Origin: Acidaminobacter sp. JC074
GTDB lineage: Bacteria > Bacillota > Clostridia > Peptostreptococcales > Acidaminobacteraceae
Length of the DNA stretch: 64,000 bases
Direction of reading: 5' to 3'
Assembly: GCF_022496765.1 (NCBI RefSeq)
Contig: NZ_VANV01000016.1
Location: forward strand, 105,024-169,023
In this document: one piece after another, positions 8,817-17,124 of the stretch
Numbering within the stretch: position 1 is the first letter of the stretch
Layout of the letters: the number at the start of each line of letters is the position of its first letter
Program-made: the position numbers and the translations under genes
Notes under the pieces: model-generated
The model's database searches: none
Seen by the model: the letters and a program-made list of their open reading frames with translations, nothing else
What the model was told of the DNA's origin: nothing

Positions 8817-10489
8817 TGAGCGGATCTATTGTTTCTAGAGGTATAGCTATTGGTAGAGTGATGCGTATTGAACCTTATAAACCTGTTGGCCTTATAAAAA
8901 CAGAGGACACAGAAGGTGCAAAGTCATTGCTTTTAAAGAGTATGACTCAAACTTCAGAAGAGTTGAATGCGTTGGTGGATAAAACAAGAGAAAATGTCGG
9001 TGACCATGAAGCTGCTATTTTTGAAGCGCATCTTATGATATTATCAGATCCGACATTACTGCCGCAGATCGAAAGTATCATTGAACATGATTCTCTATCT
9101 GCAGCTTCAGCTGTCGAAAGTGTGCTTTCTAGTATGGAAGACATGTTTAAAAATCTGGACTCGGACTATATGAAAGAGAGAGCTTTAGATATATACGACA
9201 TCAAAAAAAGATGGGTTAAAAACATATTATCACCGACTGATAATAATATAAGCTTGTCTAGTGGTGTTATCTTAGTGGCAGAGGAGTTAACTCCTTCTGA
9301 TACACTAGAACTGGATATGTCAAAGGTAGAAGGGTTACTGATGGAAAAAGGTGGTCTGACATCACATACAGCTATCTTGGCACAATCCATGGATATCCCT
9401 GCTATGGTAGGCTGCGGTTCATTAGAAAATTTGACACAAAACACGATGCTTATTCTTGATGCTAGGCAAGGTGAAATCATCCTTGATTTTGATGATAAGA
9501 TACTATCAGACTATCAAAAGCTCAAGGAAGAAGAAGCTAAGGAAAAAGAAGCTTTAAAACGTTTTGTAGATGTAAAAGGGCAAACCAAAGATGGAAAAAG
9601 AGTAGAAATTGCTTCAAATATTGCAGGCATCGATGATATAAAGGGTGTCCATGAAAACGGTGGAGAAGGTGTTGGTTTATTTAGGACAGAGTTTGTATAC
9701 ATGAACAGAAGTTCAGCACCTACTGAAGAGGAACAATTTAAAATCTATAAGAAAATTGTTGAGGGATTAAAGGGCAAGCCTATCATCTTTAGAACAATGG
9801 ATATAGGTGGCGACAAAGAAGTACCTTATTTAAATATGCCTGCTGAACCAAATCCTTTCTTGGGATTTAGAGCTGTTCGTTATTGCTTACAAGATAAAAA
9901 CTTATTTAAAGCACAGATTAGAGCAATATTAAGGGCATCTGCATATGGTAGTATTAAAATTATGTTTCCTATGATAGGATCCATCAGGCAATTTCTAGAT
10001 GCAAAAGCTTTGGTAGAGACTTGTAAAAACGAGTTAAAATCAGAGGGCATAAAAATAAATGATGTTCCACTAGGTATTATGATAGAAATTCCTTCTGCAG
10101 CAATCTTATCAGAAGAGTTTGCAAAATATGTGGATTTCTTTTCTATTGGGACAAACGACTTGACCCAGTATACTTTGGCAGTTGATAGGCAAAATGAATC
10201 GGTTAGTGAGCTTTATGATTATTTTGATCCAGCAGTCTTGAGCTTGATACAACATGTCATAAAAGTAGCTAACAAAACTAAAACTTGGGTTGGAATGTGT
10301 GGTTCAGCCGCAGGTGATCCTTTGATGATACCTTTACTGGTTTCATGGGGGATTGATGAAATATCAATGGCTTCTTCTCAGATACTAAAGGCTAAGCAAA
10401 TTGTCAGTGAAATGACCTTAAAGCCTATAGAGATGGAGCAAATAATGGCATGTTATGATGCTAAAGCAGTTAGAGCTCTTTTTACTTAG
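8816..10489 (+). CDS. ptsI: PTS Enzyme I, phosphoenolpyruvate-protein phosphotransferase
   Basis: Enzyme I starts the PTS by transferring phosphate from PEP to HPr. The N-terminal HPr-binding/phospho-histidine domain has His184 in GGLTSHTAILA. The C-terminal PEP-binding barrel shows GVGLFRTEF, FRTMDIGGDK, GIMIEIPSA, FSIGTNDLTQY and the active-site cysteine in GMCGSAAGDP. At 557 residues it is slightly shorter than most homologues (about 570) but looks intact. It is the last gene of the PTS cassette. No clear terminator was seen straight after it; the 24-bp repeat array and the alaS leader follow. Confidence 0.95.
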   Translation: MSGSIVSRGIAIGRVMRIEPYKPVGLIKTEDTEGAKSLLLKSMTQTSEELNALVDKTRENVGDHEAAIFEAHLMILSDPTLLPQIESIIEHDSLSAASAVESVLSSMEDMFKNLDSDYMKERALDIYDIKKRWVKNILSPTDNNISLSSGVILVAEELTPSDTLELDMSKVEGLLMEKGGLTSHTAILAQSMDIPAMVGCGSLENLTQNTMLILDARQGEIILDFDDKILSDYQKLKEEEAKEKEALKRFVDVKGQTKDGKRVEIASNIAGIDDIKGVHENGGEGVGLFRTEFVYMNRSSAPTEEEQFKIYKKIVEGLKGKPIIFRTMDIGGDKEVPYLNMPAEPNPFLGFRAVRYCLQDKNLFKAQIRAILRASAYGSIKIMFPMIGSIRQFLDAKALVETCKNELKSEGIKINDVPLGIMIEIPSAAILSEEFAKYVDFFSIGTNDLTQYTLAVDRQNESVSELYDYFDPAVLSLIQHVIKVANKTKTWVGMCGSAAGDPLMIPLLVSWGIDEISMASSQILKAKQIVSEMTLKPIEMEQIMACYDAKAVRALFT

Positions 10490-10553
10490 TTTGAGTGCAG
10501 TCTTAAAATTTGTATGATGCTTAATTAGTGAAGTTGAAGATATAAGAAAAAAT

Positions 10554-10625
10554 ATGACAGATGAAGACATAAAAAATATGACAGATGAAGACATAAAAAA
10601 TATGACAAATGAAGACATAAAAAAT
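10554..10625 (+). repeat. Three tandem 24-bp repeats encoding an 8-residue unit
   Basis: Three contiguous copies (10554-10577, 10578-10601, 10602-10625) are identical except for one base in the third. The period is a multiple of three and, read on +, gives MTDEDIKN, MTDEDIKN, MTNEDIKN followed by VDRRFIK and a stop. A diverged fourth unit lies upstream (about 10530-10553: EVEDIRKN). No ribosome binding site or good start is seen, so this may be a decayed gene end. No gene or other feature was seen at 10490-10553. The last unit runs into the TTGACA of the alaS promoter. Confidence 0.85.
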
Positions 10626-10626
10626 G

Positions 10627-10655
10627 TTGACAGAAGATTTATCAAGTGATATTAT
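10627..10655 (+). promoter_or_regulatory. Promoter of the alaS T-box transcript
   Basis: TTGACA (10627-10632) and TATTAT (10650-10655) are spaced by 17 bp, giving a predicted RNA start near 10662, just before the T-box leader. The -35 box sits at the edge of the 24-bp repeat array. Confidence 0.65.
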
Positions 10656-10661
10656 CGGTAT

Positions 10662-10930
10662 TAACATTTAAAGGCAATGAAGAGAAGTAGTAAATATATA
10701 TCGTGTCATAGAGAGAAGATGGTTGGTGAAAATCTTTACATTGAGTATATTGAAGCAGTCTCAGAGCTGTGAACCGAAATGATAGTAGGCTTCAACGGAA
10801 ATCCCCCGTTATCTTAGGATAGTGTATCGGCAGTAGGCCCGTACATAGTGAGTGCAGAGTTTATCTCTGAATTTAGGTGGTACCACGGATATCAATTCGC
10901 CCTAAGCAATTTTTGCTTAGGGTTTTTTAT
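10662..10930 (+). promoter_or_regulatory. T-box leader (alanine type expected)
   Basis: The leader has an AGAGAG segment and GGTTGGTGAAAA distal-loop sequence (about 10710-10735), then the T-box core AGGTGGTACCACGG at 10875-10888, and a terminator made of CCCTAAGCAA and TTGCTTAGGG (10900-10922) followed by six T. Uncharged tRNA binding would stabilise the antiterminator and switch on the downstream gene. A GCT triplet at 10766-10768 is a candidate alanine specifier, but I could not fold Stem I well enough to be sure. Confidence 0.9.
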
Positions 10931-10951
10931 TTTTAAGAAAGGAAGAAAGCG

Positions 10952-12721
10952 ATGAAATCAAATGAACTAAGACAAATGCATTTAAAATTCTATCAAGAAA
11001 GGAGACATCAGTTAGCAGCAGCAGCTTCACTTATTCCAGAAAATGATGGAAGTGTTCTTTATGTTTCAGCTGGTATGCAGCCGCTGATTCCATACCTGAA
11101 AGGTAAAAAACACCCTCAAGGGAAAAGACTGACCAATATTCAGAGATGTATAAGAACGGATGATATTGATGAAGTCGGAGACGATTATCATTTGACCATG
11201 TTTGAAATGATGGGCAACTGGTCTCTCGGAGATTATTTTAAAGAAGAGGCAATTAAGATGAGTTTTGATTTTCTGACAGGTCATATAGGTATTGAACCTT
11301 GTCGCTTGGCTGTGACTGTCTATAAGGGGAATGATCAGGTGCCGGCAGATCTAGAAGCTGTAAAAACATGGCAGTCACTTGGATTAAAGGACAGTCAGAT
11401 TTTTTATTATGGGGATGATGAAAACTGGTGGGGACCAGTAGGAGAAACCGGACCTTGTGGTCCGGATTCAGAGATGTTCTATATAAATGATTTAGAGGAT
11501 TGTTGTACTTCATGTGGACCGGCTTGTGACTGTGGCAAATATGTGGAAATCGGCAACAATGTCTTTATGACCTATAACAAGTTAGAAGATGGATCCTTGG
11601 TTGAATTAGACCAAAAGAACATCGATGTCGGTCTGGGATTTGAAAGGCTATTGATTATAAAAAATAATCTAGAAAATGTATATGAAACAGACCTTTTTAT
11701 GCCGACTATTAAAGTTCTAGAAGATCTTAGTGGTCTTGTTTATGATACTTCCAATCAAAAGTATTTCAGAGTGATTGCTGAACATATGAGAGCATCGGTC
11801 TTTATACTGTCTGATCCAAGTGGTATCAAACCTACTAACTCTGAACAAGGTTATATACTCAGAAGACTTATTAGAAGAACCATCAGGATGTGTTTCAAAT
11901 TAGGACTTCATGAAAATATATTGAAAGACTTGGCAGGTCTTATAATTGACCAGTACAAGGCGGTATATGATCAATTAGAAGTTAATAAGGCTTATACCCT
12001 CGATCAACTAGACATGGAATATAAGAAGTTCAGTGTCAGTTTAGAAAGTGGTCTCAAGTATGTTCATAAGTATTTGAACAAACTAAATGACCATGAGGTA
12101 CTCAGTGGAAAGGATGCTTTTAAACTTTATGATACTTATGGTTTTCCGCTTGAATTGACTGTAGAAGTGGCAAATGAGTATGGCAAGTCAGTTGATGTAA
12201 ACCAGTTTGAAAGGTGTTTTAAAGAACATCAAGGAAAATCGAGATCAGGCTCTGTTAATAAGTTTAAAGGGGGATTAAGTGATCATGATGACATGTCCAT
12301 TAAGCTTCATACAGCGACTCATCTTTTAAACGCTGCATTAAGAAAAGTTTTAGGTGATTCAGTATATCAAAGAGGCAGCCACATAAATAGTGAGCGTTTA
12401 AGATTCGACTTTTCTTTTGATAGAAAAATGACTAGAGAGGAAATAGATGAAGTTGAAGGCCTTGTAAATGAAGTTATTTCAAATGATCTTGATGTCACCT
12501 ATGATGAGATGTCTTTAGACCAGGCAAGAAAATTAGGTGCTATTGGTGTATTTGAATCGAAGTATGATGATAAGGTGAAAGTATATAGAATGGGTGATTT
12601 CTCATTAGAAATATGCGGTGGTCCTCATGTTGAAAACACATCAGAACTAGGCCGATTTAAAATTGTTAAAGAGCAATCGTCTTCATCTGGTGTTAGAAGA
12701 ATTAAGGCGGTCCTAGAATAA
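10952..12721 (+). CDS. alaS: Alanyl-tRNA synthetase, short form lacking the C-terminal domain
   Basis: This enzyme charges tRNA-Ala. The class II catalytic core is visible (SAGMQPLIPY, RTDDIDEVG, EMMGNWSLGDYFK, GLGFERLL), then the tRNA-recognition region (TYGFPLELT) and the editing domain with HTATH and CGGPH metal-site motifs. It stops right after the editing domain at 589 residues; usual bacterial AlaRS is about 870 and ends with coiled-coil and DHHA1/C-Ala domains. A Cys-rich insert (CCTSCGPACDC) lies near residue 190. The form resembles short AlaRS seen in some reduced lineages. A full-length AlaRS may exist elsewhere. The T-box upstream supports a real aminoacylation role. RBS is AAAGGAAG. 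Confidence 0.85.
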   Translation: MKSNELRQMHLKFYQERRHQLAAAASLIPENDGSVLYVSAGMQPLIPYLKGKKHPQGKRLTNIQRCIRTDDIDEVGDDYHLTMFEMMGNWSLGDYFKEEAIKMSFDFLTGHIGIEPCRLAVTVYKGNDQVPADLEAVKTWQSLGLKDSQIFYYGDDENWWGPVGETGPCGPDSEMFYINDLEDCCTSCGPACDCGKYVEIGNNVFMTYNKLEDGSLVELDQKNIDVGLGFERLLIIKNNLENVYETDLFMPTIKVLEDLSGLVYDTSNQKYFRVIAEHMRASVFILSDPSGIKPTNSEQGYILRRLIRRTIRMCFKLGLHENILKDLAGLIIDQYKAVYDQLEVNKAYTLDQLDMEYKKFSVSLESGLKYVHKYLNKLNDHEVLSGKDAFKLYDTYGFPLELTVEVANEYGKSVDVNQFERCFKEHQGKSRSGSVNKFKGGLSDHDDMSIKLHTATHLLNAALRKVLGDSVYQRGSHINSERLRFDFSFDRKMTREEIDEVEGLVNEVISNDLDVTYDEMSLDQARKLGAIGVFESKYDDKVKVYRMGDFSLEICGGPHVENTSELGRFKIVKEQSSSSGVRRIKAVLE

Positions 12722-12758
12722 TCAGATGCAAAGCTTTCTTATATTTGTCCGTCTATGC

Positions 12759-13035
12759 TTGACAATTCATCTCAAAGTGTTAAAATAAATTTAATATAGA
12801 AAGCGTTGAAGGAAAGAGTAATCTAGTGGCTGCTTTAAGAGAGGTTCTGATGGTGGAAAAGAACCAGTAAGTCTAGATGAAAACTAATCCGGAGCATTTG
12901 ACTGAGTAGATGGAAAGGTCAACGTTTAAGCACGATATAGCTGTTATCTTTCGATAATTGAGTGTTCATTCAATTAGGGTGGAACCGCGTGATATAATCT
13001 CGTCCCTTGCTATAGGGAGGAGATTTTTTTGTATA
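12759..13035 (+). promoter_or_regulatory. Promoter and T-box leader of the thrS pair
   Basis: TTGACA (12759-12764) and TAAAAT (12781-12786), 16 bp apart, form the promoter. The RNA then has an AGAGAGG segment, GATGGTGGAAAAGAACC distal-loop sequence, and the T-box core AGGGTGGAACCGCG at 12976-12989. A terminator follows: AATCTCGTCCCT pairs with AGGGAGGAGATT (one mismatch) before seven T ending near 13031. An ACT triplet at 12883-12885 is a candidate threonine specifier; this needs a covariance model to confirm. Confidence 0.9.
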
Positions 13036-13055
13036 AAATTTAACAGGAGGAAAGA

Positions 13056-14978
13056 ATGATCAAGATCACATTAAAAGATGGTTCGATTAAAGAAGTTGAA
13101 TCTGGAAAAACAATATTTGATGTTGCAAAATCAATTAGTGGAAGACTGGCAAAAGAAGCCGTTGCTGGTGTGGTAAATGGTACGACCGTTGATTTGTCTT
13201 ATGTATTAGATGAAGATGTAGATCTTAACATTCTTACCATTAATGATGAGGAAGGTATAGACATCTTTAGACATACCAGTGCTCACGTGATGGCCATGGC
13301 AGTTCAAAACCTGTTTACTGGTACAAAACTGGCGATAGGTCCACCTATAGAAAATGGATTTTACTATGATTTTGATACAGACCATGTTTTTGTACCAGAA
13401 GACCTAGAAAAAATAGAAGAAGAAATGAAACGCATCATAAAGGAAGATTTAAAACCTGAAAGGTTTACACTTCCTAGGGACCAAGCCCTTAAGTTTGTTG
13501 CTGACCTAGAAGCAGACTACAAGGTTGAGCTTATCAATGACTTACCTGAAGATGCAGAACTTTCATTTTACAAACATGGTGAATTTGTAGATTTATGTGC
13601 AGGGCCACATTTGCCTGGTTTAAAGCAAATTAAGGCTTTTAAGCTTTTATCTATTGCAGGTGCCTACTGGCGTGGTGATGCAGATAAGAAAATGCTGCAG
13701 AGAATTTACGCAACTTCTTTTCCAAAAGCTTCTCAGCTTGAAGCACATCTTCATAGGTTGGAAGAAGCTAAAAAGCGTGACCATAGAAAACTGGGCAAGG
13801 AGCTGAAATTGTTCAGCCTAATGGAGCAAGGTCCAGGCTTCCCATTTTTCTTACCAAAAGGCATGGTTGTTAAAAACAAACTCTTGGAATACTGGAGAGA
13901 AGTTCATGATGAGGCTGGTTATGTAGAAATTGAAACACCTATGATTCTTAATAGGGATTTATGGGAAACTTCTGGCCACTGGTATCACTATTCAGAGAAC
14001 ATGTACTCTTTGAAGATTGATGAAGAAGACTATGCCATCAAACCTATGAACTGTCCAGGCGGTATGCTGGTCTATAAAACAGAACTGCGTTCTTATAGGG
14101 ACTTTCCTATGAGAGTCGGTGAGCTTGGAAAGGTTCATCGTCATGAACTGTCTGGTGCTTTACATGGATTAATGAGAGTGAGAGCCTTTACTCAAGATGA
14201 TGCCCACATTTTTATGTTGCCATCACAGATTAAAGATGAAATCAAAGAAGTGTGTCGTGTTATTGATTCTGTATATGAGACATTTGGATTTAAGTACCAT
14301 GTGGAATTATCTACACGTCCAGAAAAATCAATTGGTAGTGAGGAGCAGTGGGAACATGCTGAGAAGGCCTTACAGGAAGCCTTAGAGGAAATGAACTTAG
14401 ATTATAAGTTAAATCCTGGTGATGGTGCCTTTTACGGCCCTAAGATAGACTTCCACCTAGAAGACTGCATCGGTAGAACATGGCAATGCGGCACCATTCA
14501 ACTGGACATGCAGCTACCAGAAAGATTTGATTTAACATATATCGGTGAAGATGGAGAAAAGCATAGACCGGTAGTTATTCACAGGGTTGCATTTGGTTCT
14601 ATAGAAAGGTTCTTAGGTATTTTAATAGAACACTTTGCTGGTAAGTTTCCAACATGGTTGTCACCTGTACAGGTTAAGCTGATTACAGTGGCAGATAGAC
14701 ATGAAATGTATGCTAAGAACATTAAGTCTACTTTAGAGTCATATGACATTAGAGTGGAATTAGATAATAGACATGAATCTGTAGGTTATAAGATTCGTGA
14801 AGCCAGACTAGAAAGAAATCCATATATGCTGGTGATTGGTGATAAAGAACTTGAAGAGAGAAATATCGCCGTAAGATCAAGAGATGAAGGTGAACTTGGT
14901 AGTATGTCTTTAGAAGACTTTACTGAAAGATTGCTTGATGAGATAGTATTAAAGAAGATAGGAGAAAAGAATGATTAA
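13056..14978 (+). CDS. thrS: Threonyl-tRNA synthetase, first copy
   Basis: This class II synthetase charges tRNA-Thr. The TGS domain (1-60) is followed by the editing domain with HTSAH near residue 73 and CAGPH near 182. The catalytic core shows PMNCPGGM (zinc Cys), FTQDDAH (zinc His) and VIHRVAFGSIERF (zinc His), and the C-terminal anticodon-binding domain contains ESVGYKIREARLERNPYML. At 640 residues it is full length and looks active. The catalytic core is of the common NCPG type. RBS is AGGAGGA. It overlaps the next ThrRS gene by 8 bp, so both are translated from the same T-box regulated mRNA. Confidence 0.95.
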   Translation: MIKITLKDGSIKEVESGKTIFDVAKSISGRLAKEAVAGVVNGTTVDLSYVLDEDVDLNILTINDEEGIDIFRHTSAHVMAMAVQNLFTGTKLAIGPPIENGFYYDFDTDHVFVPEDLEKIEEEMKRIIKEDLKPERFTLPRDQALKFVADLEADYKVELINDLPEDAELSFYKHGEFVDLCAGPHLPGLKQIKAFKLLSIAGAYWRGDADKKMLQRIYATSFPKASQLEAHLHRLEEAKKRDHRKLGKELKLFSLMEQGPGFPFFLPKGMVVKNKLLEYWREVHDEAGYVEIETPMILNRDLWETSGHWYHYSENMYSLKIDEEDYAIKPMNCPGGMLVYKTELRSYRDFPMRVGELGKVHRHELSGALHGLMRVRAFTQDDAHIFMLPSQIKDEIKEVCRVIDSVYETFGFKYHVELSTRPEKSIGSEEQWEHAEKALQEALEEMNLDYKLNPGDGAFYGPKIDFHLEDCIGRTWQCGTIQLDMQLPERFDLTYIGEDGEKHRPVVIHRVAFGSIERFLGILIEHFAGKFPTWLSPVQVKLITVADRHEMYAKNIKSTLESYDIRVELDNRHESVGYKIREARLERNPYMLVIGDKELEERNIAVRSRDEGELGSMSLEDFTERLLDEIVLKKIGEKND

Positions 14979-16920
14979 GATTACTTTAAAAGATGGATCT
15001 GTTAGAGACGTCGAAAAAGGTTCGTCGGTATTTGATGTTGCAAAGGCAATATCAGGCAGACTGGCTAAAGAAGCTGTTGTAGGTGAAGTAAATGGTGAGT
15101 TGGTTGATTTGTCATTTGAGTTAAATGAAGATGTGGACTTAAACATCTTAAAGTTTGATGATGAAAAAGGTAGAGATACTTTTAGACACTCAACTGCACA
15201 TATTATGGCTAGAGCGGTAAAGAACTTATACCCAAACACTAAGCTTGCAATTGGTCCATCTATTGAAAATGGTTTTTACTATGACTTTGAAGTAGAAAAG
15301 AACTTCACACCAGAAGATTTAGAAAAAATCGAAAAAGAAATGAAAAACATTATCTCTGCTAAAGAGAAGTTCGAAAGATTTGAATTACCAAGACAAGAAG
15401 CATTAGACCTTGTTAAAAAAATGAAAGAAGACTATAAAGAAGAGCTGATTAATGATCTTCCTGAAGATGCTATCATCTCATTCTACAGACATGGTGATTT
15501 TGTTGACTTATGTGCAGGTCCTCATGTTCATGAGATTAAGTTTATCAAAGCCTTTAAGCTGTTAAGTGCAACAGGTGCTTACTGGAGAGGTGATGAAAAC
15601 AATAAGATGCTTCAAAGAATCTATGGTACTTGTTTCCCGAAAGCAAATATGTTAGAAACTCACTTAGCTAAGTTAGAAGATGCTAAGAAGAGAGATCATA
15701 ATAAACTAGGTAGAGAGCTACAGATTTTCAATACAAATGAAAATATCGGTCAAGGCTTACCACTTTTATTACCAAAGGGTGCTAAGATCGTTCAAATTCT
15801 TCAAAGATTTGTTGAAGATGAAGAAGAGAGACGTGGCTATGAGTTAACTAAAACACCTTTAATGGCTAAGTCTGATTTATATAAGATTTCAGGTCACTGG
15901 CAATTGTACAAAGATGGTATGTTTGTATTAGGTGATGAAGAAGTAGATAAGGAAGTATTTGGTCTTAGACCGATGACTTGTCCATTCCAAATCATGGTTT
16001 ACAAGAACACTCAAAAGTCATACAGAGACTTACCAAAGCGTTACAATGAGACTTCTACTTTGTTCAGAAACGAATCATCTGGTGAAATGCATGGTCTTAT
16101 CAGAGTTAGACAATTTACTATTTCTGAAGGTCACTTAATGGTAACACCAGAGCAGTTAGAAGACGAGTTCAAAGGTGTTGTATCATTAATCAACTACTTT
16201 ATGGACACATTAGGTATTCATGAAGATATCACTTACCAATTCTCAAAGTGGGATCCTAACAAGTCTGAAAAGTACATCGGTACTCCAGAACAATGGGAAT
16301 CAGCTCAAGATCAAATGAGAACAATCTTAGACCACTTAGAAATTGATTATGTGGAAGCTGAAGGTGAAGCGGCATTTTATGGTCCTAAGCTTGATATTCA
16401 GTTTAAGAACGTACATGGTAAAGAAGATACAATTATTACTGTACAAATTGACTTTGCATTGGCTGAGAAGTTTGATATGACATACATTGATTCGAATGGT
16501 GAAAAGAAGCATCCTTATATTATCCATAGAACTTCAATTGGTTGTTATGAAAGAACTTTAGCTATGTTAATTGAGAAGTATGCAGGTAAGTTCCCAGCTT
16601 GGTTAGCACCAGTTCAAGTGAAAATGTTACCAATTGCTGATAGACATCTAGACTACACTTATGAACTTAAAAAAGAGTTTGAAAAGCATGGTATCAGAGT
16701 AGAGATTGATGCTAGACTTGAATCAGTAGGTTATAAAATCAGAGAAGCAAGACTTGAAAGAAACCCATACATGCTTGTTATTGGTGACAATGAAGTTGAG
16801 CAAAAGAATATTTCTGTTAGATCTAGAGATAAGGGTGAGTTAGGCGCAATGAGCGTTGAAGACTTTATCAAAGACCTAGTAGAAGAGATTGAAACTAAGG
16901 CAATCTTGTTACAAGATTAA
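14971..16920 (+). CDS. thrS: Threonyl-tRNA synthetase, second copy of a different catalytic subtype
   Basis: This is a second full-length ThrRS (649 residues) with TGS, editing (HSTAH, CAGPH), catalytic and anticodon-binding domains. The core differs from the first copy: it has RPMTCPFQIM, FTISEGHLM and IIHRTSIGCYER, the subtype found in many Clostridia, and keeps the three zinc ligands. Its TGS/editing part and C-terminal segment are very close to the first copy, while the cores are only distantly alike. Codon use is more uniform than in the first copy, suggesting strong expression. It begins inside the end of the first thrS after AGGAG. A terminator follows at 16927-16960. Confidence 0.95.
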   Translation: MIKITLKDGSVRDVEKGSSVFDVAKAISGRLAKEAVVGEVNGELVDLSFELNEDVDLNILKFDDEKGRDTFRHSTAHIMARAVKNLYPNTKLAIGPSIENGFYYDFEVEKNFTPEDLEKIEKEMKNIISAKEKFERFELPRQEALDLVKKMKEDYKEELINDLPEDAIISFYRHGDFVDLCAGPHVHEIKFIKAFKLLSATGAYWRGDENNKMLQRIYGTCFPKANMLETHLAKLEDAKKRDHNKLGRELQIFNTNENIGQGLPLLLPKGAKIVQILQRFVEDEEERRGYELTKTPLMAKSDLYKISGHWQLYKDGMFVLGDEEVDKEVFGLRPMTCPFQIMVYKNTQKSYRDLPKRYNETSTLFRNESSGEMHGLIRVRQFTISEGHLMVTPEQLEDEFKGVVSLINYFMDTLGIHEDITYQFSKWDPNKSEKYIGTPEQWESAQDQMRTILDHLEIDYVEAEGEAAFYGPKLDIQFKNVHGKEDTIITVQIDFALAEKFDMTYIDSNGEKKHPYIIHRTSIGCYERTLAMLIEKYAGKFPAWLAPVQVKMLPIADRHLDYTYELKKEFEKHGIRVEIDARLESVGYKIREARLERNPYMLVIGDNEVEQKNISVRSRDKGELGAMSVEDFIKDLVEEIETKAILLQD

Positions 16921-16926
16921 TTATAA

Positions 16927-16960
16927 AAGATTCATCCCCAGTGGATGAGTCTTTTATTTT
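16927..16960 (+). terminator. Terminator after the thrS pair
   Basis: AAGATTCATCC and GGATGAGTCTT form an 11-bp stem with one mismatch around CCAGT, followed by a T-rich tail. The rest of the gap to 17124 is AT-rich without a recognised element. Confidence 0.75.
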
Positions 16961-17124
16961 TTTGTCCTGTAAACGATGGCTATTAGAAGATGGTCAACCA
17001 TTATTTTCTTACAGGATGACAATTAAAATTTAATAAATGTTATTTCTTTATAAAATCTTATATTTTATTTGTTTTAAATCTGAAACTTGGGTATAGAGTA
17101 AATATAGATGAGAAGGAGGATGTT

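Noticed and set aside
10554..10625. Short repeats as a possible CRISPR array
   Set aside because: Units are directly contiguous with no spacers, and the period is a codon multiple.
10418..10645. Minus-strand frame with repeated FFMSSSVI
   Set aside because: It is the reverse reading of the 24-bp repeats and of the end of ptsI, without a ribosome binding site.
14197..14385. Open frame in another frame inside the first thrS
   Set aside because: It lies wholly within a strong coding gene and has no independent start signal.
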